18,401 bases of DNA, taken from contig RGNC01000025.1 of NCBI GenBank assembly GCA_010029175.1, positions 1 through 18,401 of the forward strand, in the 5' to 3' direction. Numbering within the stretch: the first letter of the stretch is position 1; each line of letters starts with the position of its first letter. Both the position numbers and the translations under genes were made by a program. This DNA comes from Synechococcaceae bacterium WB8_1B_136 (GTDB lineage Bacteria > Cyanobacteriota > Cyanobacteriia > PCC-6307 > Cyanobiaceae). Below, one piece after another: positions 16,881 to 18,401 of this stretch. Under the pieces are notes generated by a model, which was given only the letters and a program-made list of their open reading frames with translations, was not told the origin of the DNA and did no database searches.

Positions 16881-17117
16881 ATGCGGGTGACCAGCAAAGG
16901 GCAAGTCACCATCCCGATTGCCATCCGAGAGCGCTGCGGCCTCCAGCCCCACTCCGAGGTGCGGTTTGTCGAGGAGGACGTCAGAGTCTTCATCGAGCCC
17001 CAGCGGGGTGACAACAGCCGGGGAGAAGACGCCATCCAGCGACTCAGGCAAGCCCGACTGCGGACACGCCTCAGCACCGATCAGCTGCTCGCCCTCACCC
17101 GGGGCGAGCAGGCCTGA
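16881..17117 (+). CDS. vapB: VapB-type antitoxin with AbrB/MazE fold
   Basis: The 78-residue protein begins with a typical SpoVT-AbrB swapped-hairpin domain: MRVTSKGQVTIPIAIRERCGLQPHSEVRFVEEDVRVFIEP (residues 1-40). The charged helical tail (about 48-78) would wrap the toxin. It binds operator DNA and neutralises the toxin encoded next. The stop codon TGA shares its A with the vapC ATG (TGATG at 17115-17119), giving translational coupling. No Shine-Dalgarno is seen before the ATG at 16881. A dyad at 16846-16860 is the likely autoregulation site. The family is clear; activity is inferred. Confidence 0.9.
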   Translation: MRVTSKGQVTIPIAIRERCGLQPHSEVRFVEEDVRVFIEPQRGDNSRGEDAIQRLRQARLRTRLSTDQLLALTRGEQA

Positions 17118-17524
17118 TGGTGTTCGTGGATGCCAACGTGCTCCTCGATGTGGCCACGCGCGACCCCCACTGGAGCGACTGGAGCTGCCGGCAGCTGGTG
17201 CACTGGCTGAATAGCGGCCCGGTGGCGATCAACGCCATCGTGTATGGCGAGATCGCCTTCGCTTGCAGCCGCATCGAAGACGTGGATGAGCTGCTGCCAG
17301 CCCACCTCTACGACTACCGCCCCATCCCCAGGGAAGCCTCCTTCCTCGCCGCCAGGGCCCATGCCGCCTGCCGGGAGCGGGGCGGATCCCACCAGATGAT
17401 CCTGCCCGACTTTCTGATCGGAGCCCATGCCCTGGTGGAGGGCTGCGCCCTGCTCACCCGGGATCAACGGCGCTACCGCCAGGCTTTTCCCGGACTGAAA
17501 CTGATTACCCCTGCCGTGCCGTAG
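17117..17524 (+). CDS. vapC: PIN-domain ribonuclease toxin, VapC family
   Basis: The 135-residue protein is the usual length for VapC. The four acidic PIN-domain positions are present: Asp5 (FVDANVLLD), Glu45 (YGEIAF), Asp98 (LPDFLIGAHA) and Asp116 (LLTRDQRRY). These hold the metal ions for RNA cleavage; VapC toxins typically cut tRNA or rRNA and slow growth. It follows vapB with a one-base overlap. The gene is intact. Its place between an extra desaturase and rplI suggests that the pair arrived with, or helps retain, the accessory block. The RNA target cannot be told from sequence. Confidence 0.93.
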   Translation: MVFVDANVLLDVATRDPHWSDWSCRQLVHWLNSGPVAINAIVYGEIAFACSRIEDVDELLPAHLYDYRPIPREASFLAARAHAACRERGGSHQMILPDFLIGAHALVEGCALLTRDQRRYRQAFPGLKLITPAVP

Positions 17525-17566
17525 GCTGATCCATCGCCCAAGACGTTGATCGTTTACTGAAATCCC

Positions 17567-18025
17567 ATGGCTAAGCGCGTTTCCGTGGTCCTCAGCGAGG
17601 ACGTCCTCAGCCTGGGCAAGGACGGCGATCTGGTGGACGTGGCCCCTGGCTACGCCCGCAACTTCCTGCTACCCCAGGGCAAGGCCGTGCCCGTGACCCC
17701 CGCCGTGATGCGCCAGGTGGAGCACCGCCGCGCCAAGGAAGCCGAGCGCCAGGCGGCCCTCAAGGCGGAAGCCGTGGCCTTCCGCACCGCCCTCGACACC
17801 ATCGGCCGCTTCACCGTGAAGAAGCAGACCGGCGGCGACGACGTGCTGTTCGGCACCGTGACCAACGGCGATGTGGCCGAGGTCATCGAGGCCGCCACCA
17901 AGAAGGAGCTCGACCGCCGCGACATCATCGTCCCCGAAATCCACCGCACCGGCACCTACAAAGTGCAGGTGAAGCTGCACGCGGAGGTCACCGCTGAGAT
18001 CAACCTCGAAGTGGTGAGCTACTGA
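17567..18025 (+). CDS. rplI: 50S ribosomal protein L9
   Basis: The 152-residue protein is full length. The N-terminal 23S-rRNA-binding domain carries VLSEDVLSLGKDGDLVDVAPGYARNFLLPQGKAVP (about 8-42), the family signature. A long connecting helix follows (about 45-78, HRRAKEAERQAALKAEA), then the C-terminal domain (GRFTVKKQTGGDDVLFGTVTNGDVAEVI ...). L9 sits at the base of the L1 stalk and helps keep reading frame. Only 42 bases separate it from vapC, so a promoter there must be compact. dnaB follows, a pairing common in bacteria. Confidence 0.97.
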   Translation: MAKRVSVVLSEDVLSLGKDGDLVDVAPGYARNFLLPQGKAVPVTPAVMRQVEHRRAKEAERQAALKAEAVAFRTALDTIGRFTVKKQTGGDDVLFGTVTNGDVAEVIEAATKKELDRRDIIVPEIHRTGTYKVQVKLHAEVTAEINLEVVSY

Positions 18026-18070
18026 GCGTGCCCCGCCGCCGCGACGGCGCCACAATGGATTCCCCTCAAG

Positions 18071-18102
18071 CCGTCAGGCCCCTCCGGGACTGGCGGCCTT
18101 TT
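18071..18102 (+). terminator. Probable intrinsic terminator between rplI and dnaB
   Basis: CCGTCAG (18071-18077) pairs with CTGGCGG (18090-18096), with one G-T pair, and CCC/GGG pair inside. CC and TTTT (18099-18102) follow. It lies only eight bases before the dnaB ATG at 18111, so it would act as an attenuator of dnaB or force dnaB to start on its own promoter or a later start codon. Confidence 0.6.
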
Positions 18103-18110
18103 CATCGGCG

Positions 18111-18401
18111 ATGGTGAGTATTCCCCTGGCCAACCCCGATCCGGAAGGCCGCAGCGGCCGCCGCCGCACCGCCCGCGAAGACGCCAGCTTCGAGGCGCTG
18201 CCCGATGGCGTTCCCCCCCAGAACCTGGAGGCTGAAGAGGCCGTGCTGGGCGGCATCCTGCTGGATCCCGACGCCATCGGCCGCGTGGCCGACGTGCTGC
18301 AGCCCGAGGCCTTCTACCTCTCCGCCCATCGGGAGATCTACCGCACCGCCCTGATGCTGCACAGCCAGGGCAAACCCACCGACCTCACGGCCATGACCGC
18401 C
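18111..18401 (+). CDS. dnaB: Replicative DNA helicase DnaB, N-terminal part (3' end outside window)
   Basis: 97 codons are visible, open to the window end. After a basic stretch (GRSGRRRTARED) comes the DnaB N-terminal domain: PPQNLEAEEAVLGGILLDPDAIGRVADVLQPEAFYLSAHREIYRTALMLHSQGKPTDL. This domain contacts primase and helps ring formation; the ATPase domain lies beyond the window. The start is ATG 18111 or the adjacent GTG 18114; neither has a Shine-Dalgarno, and a terminator-like hairpin ends just before. A start further inside is possible because conserved sequence begins only at about residue 35. An intein, frequent in cyanobacterial dnaB, cannot be judged here. Confidence 0.92.
   Translation, partial: MVSIPLANPDPEGRSGRRRTAREDASFEALPDGVPPQNLEAEEAVLGGILLDPDAIGRVADVLQPEAFYLSAHREIYRTALMLHSQGKPTDLTAMTA

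Overview
The window looks like chromosome of a GC-rich unicellular picocyanobacterium (Cyanobium or alpha-Synechococcus type). The evidence is an adjacent flv3-flv1 flavodiiron pair (oxygen photoreduction), two DesC-like acyl-lipid desaturases, a MEKHLA-domain protein, four exact copies of the cyanobacterial octamer GCGATCGC, and the general gene content. This assignment is inference from gene families; no database search was possible.

Layout. 1-2421 (+): 3' end of a SWIM zinc-finger gene, an overlapping MEKHLA gene, and a free-standing AAA/DUF4143 ATPase. 2422-3064: a small heat shock gene (hsp20) with a structured leader and a clear intrinsic terminator. 3120-6757 (+): the flv3-flv1 operon, coupled by a TGATG overlap. 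6758-7475: two small unknown genes facing each other, with several inverted repeats. 7476-10836 (-): gcvH-gcvP of the glycine cleavage system, overlapping by 11 bp. 10837-11044: a gene-free, hairpin-rich stretch with a 35-bp quasi-palindrome. 11045-12310 (-): a PLP enzyme of the aluminium-resistance/methionine gamma-lyase-like family. 12432-13409 (+): the first desaturase, read divergently from the PLP enzyme.

13410-17566 is the accessory part. It starts with a short ORF whose first ~25 codons resemble the start of a DedA membrane protein and then lose that resemblance. Next come a LuxR-type regulator whose receiver domain lacks the phospho-acceptor Asp, a strong hairpin, and two overlapping gene relics (a frameshifted DUF4347 domain and a beta-barrel-like C-terminus). 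A divergent pair follows: a predicted helix-turn-helix protein (-) and a second desaturase (+), separated by a palindromic operator-like cluster. A VapBC-type toxin-antitoxin pair with its own dyad completes the block. 17567-18401 returns to housekeeping genes: rplI and the start of dnaB.

Biologically, the window combines photoprotective electron disposal (Flv1/Flv3), photorespiratory glycine breakdown (GcvH, GcvP), heat-stress chaperoning (Hsp20) and membrane-lipid desaturation. The least explained and most interesting unit is the putative regulator + operator cluster + second desaturase at 15103-16850. It could be a dedicated control system for an extra desaturase.
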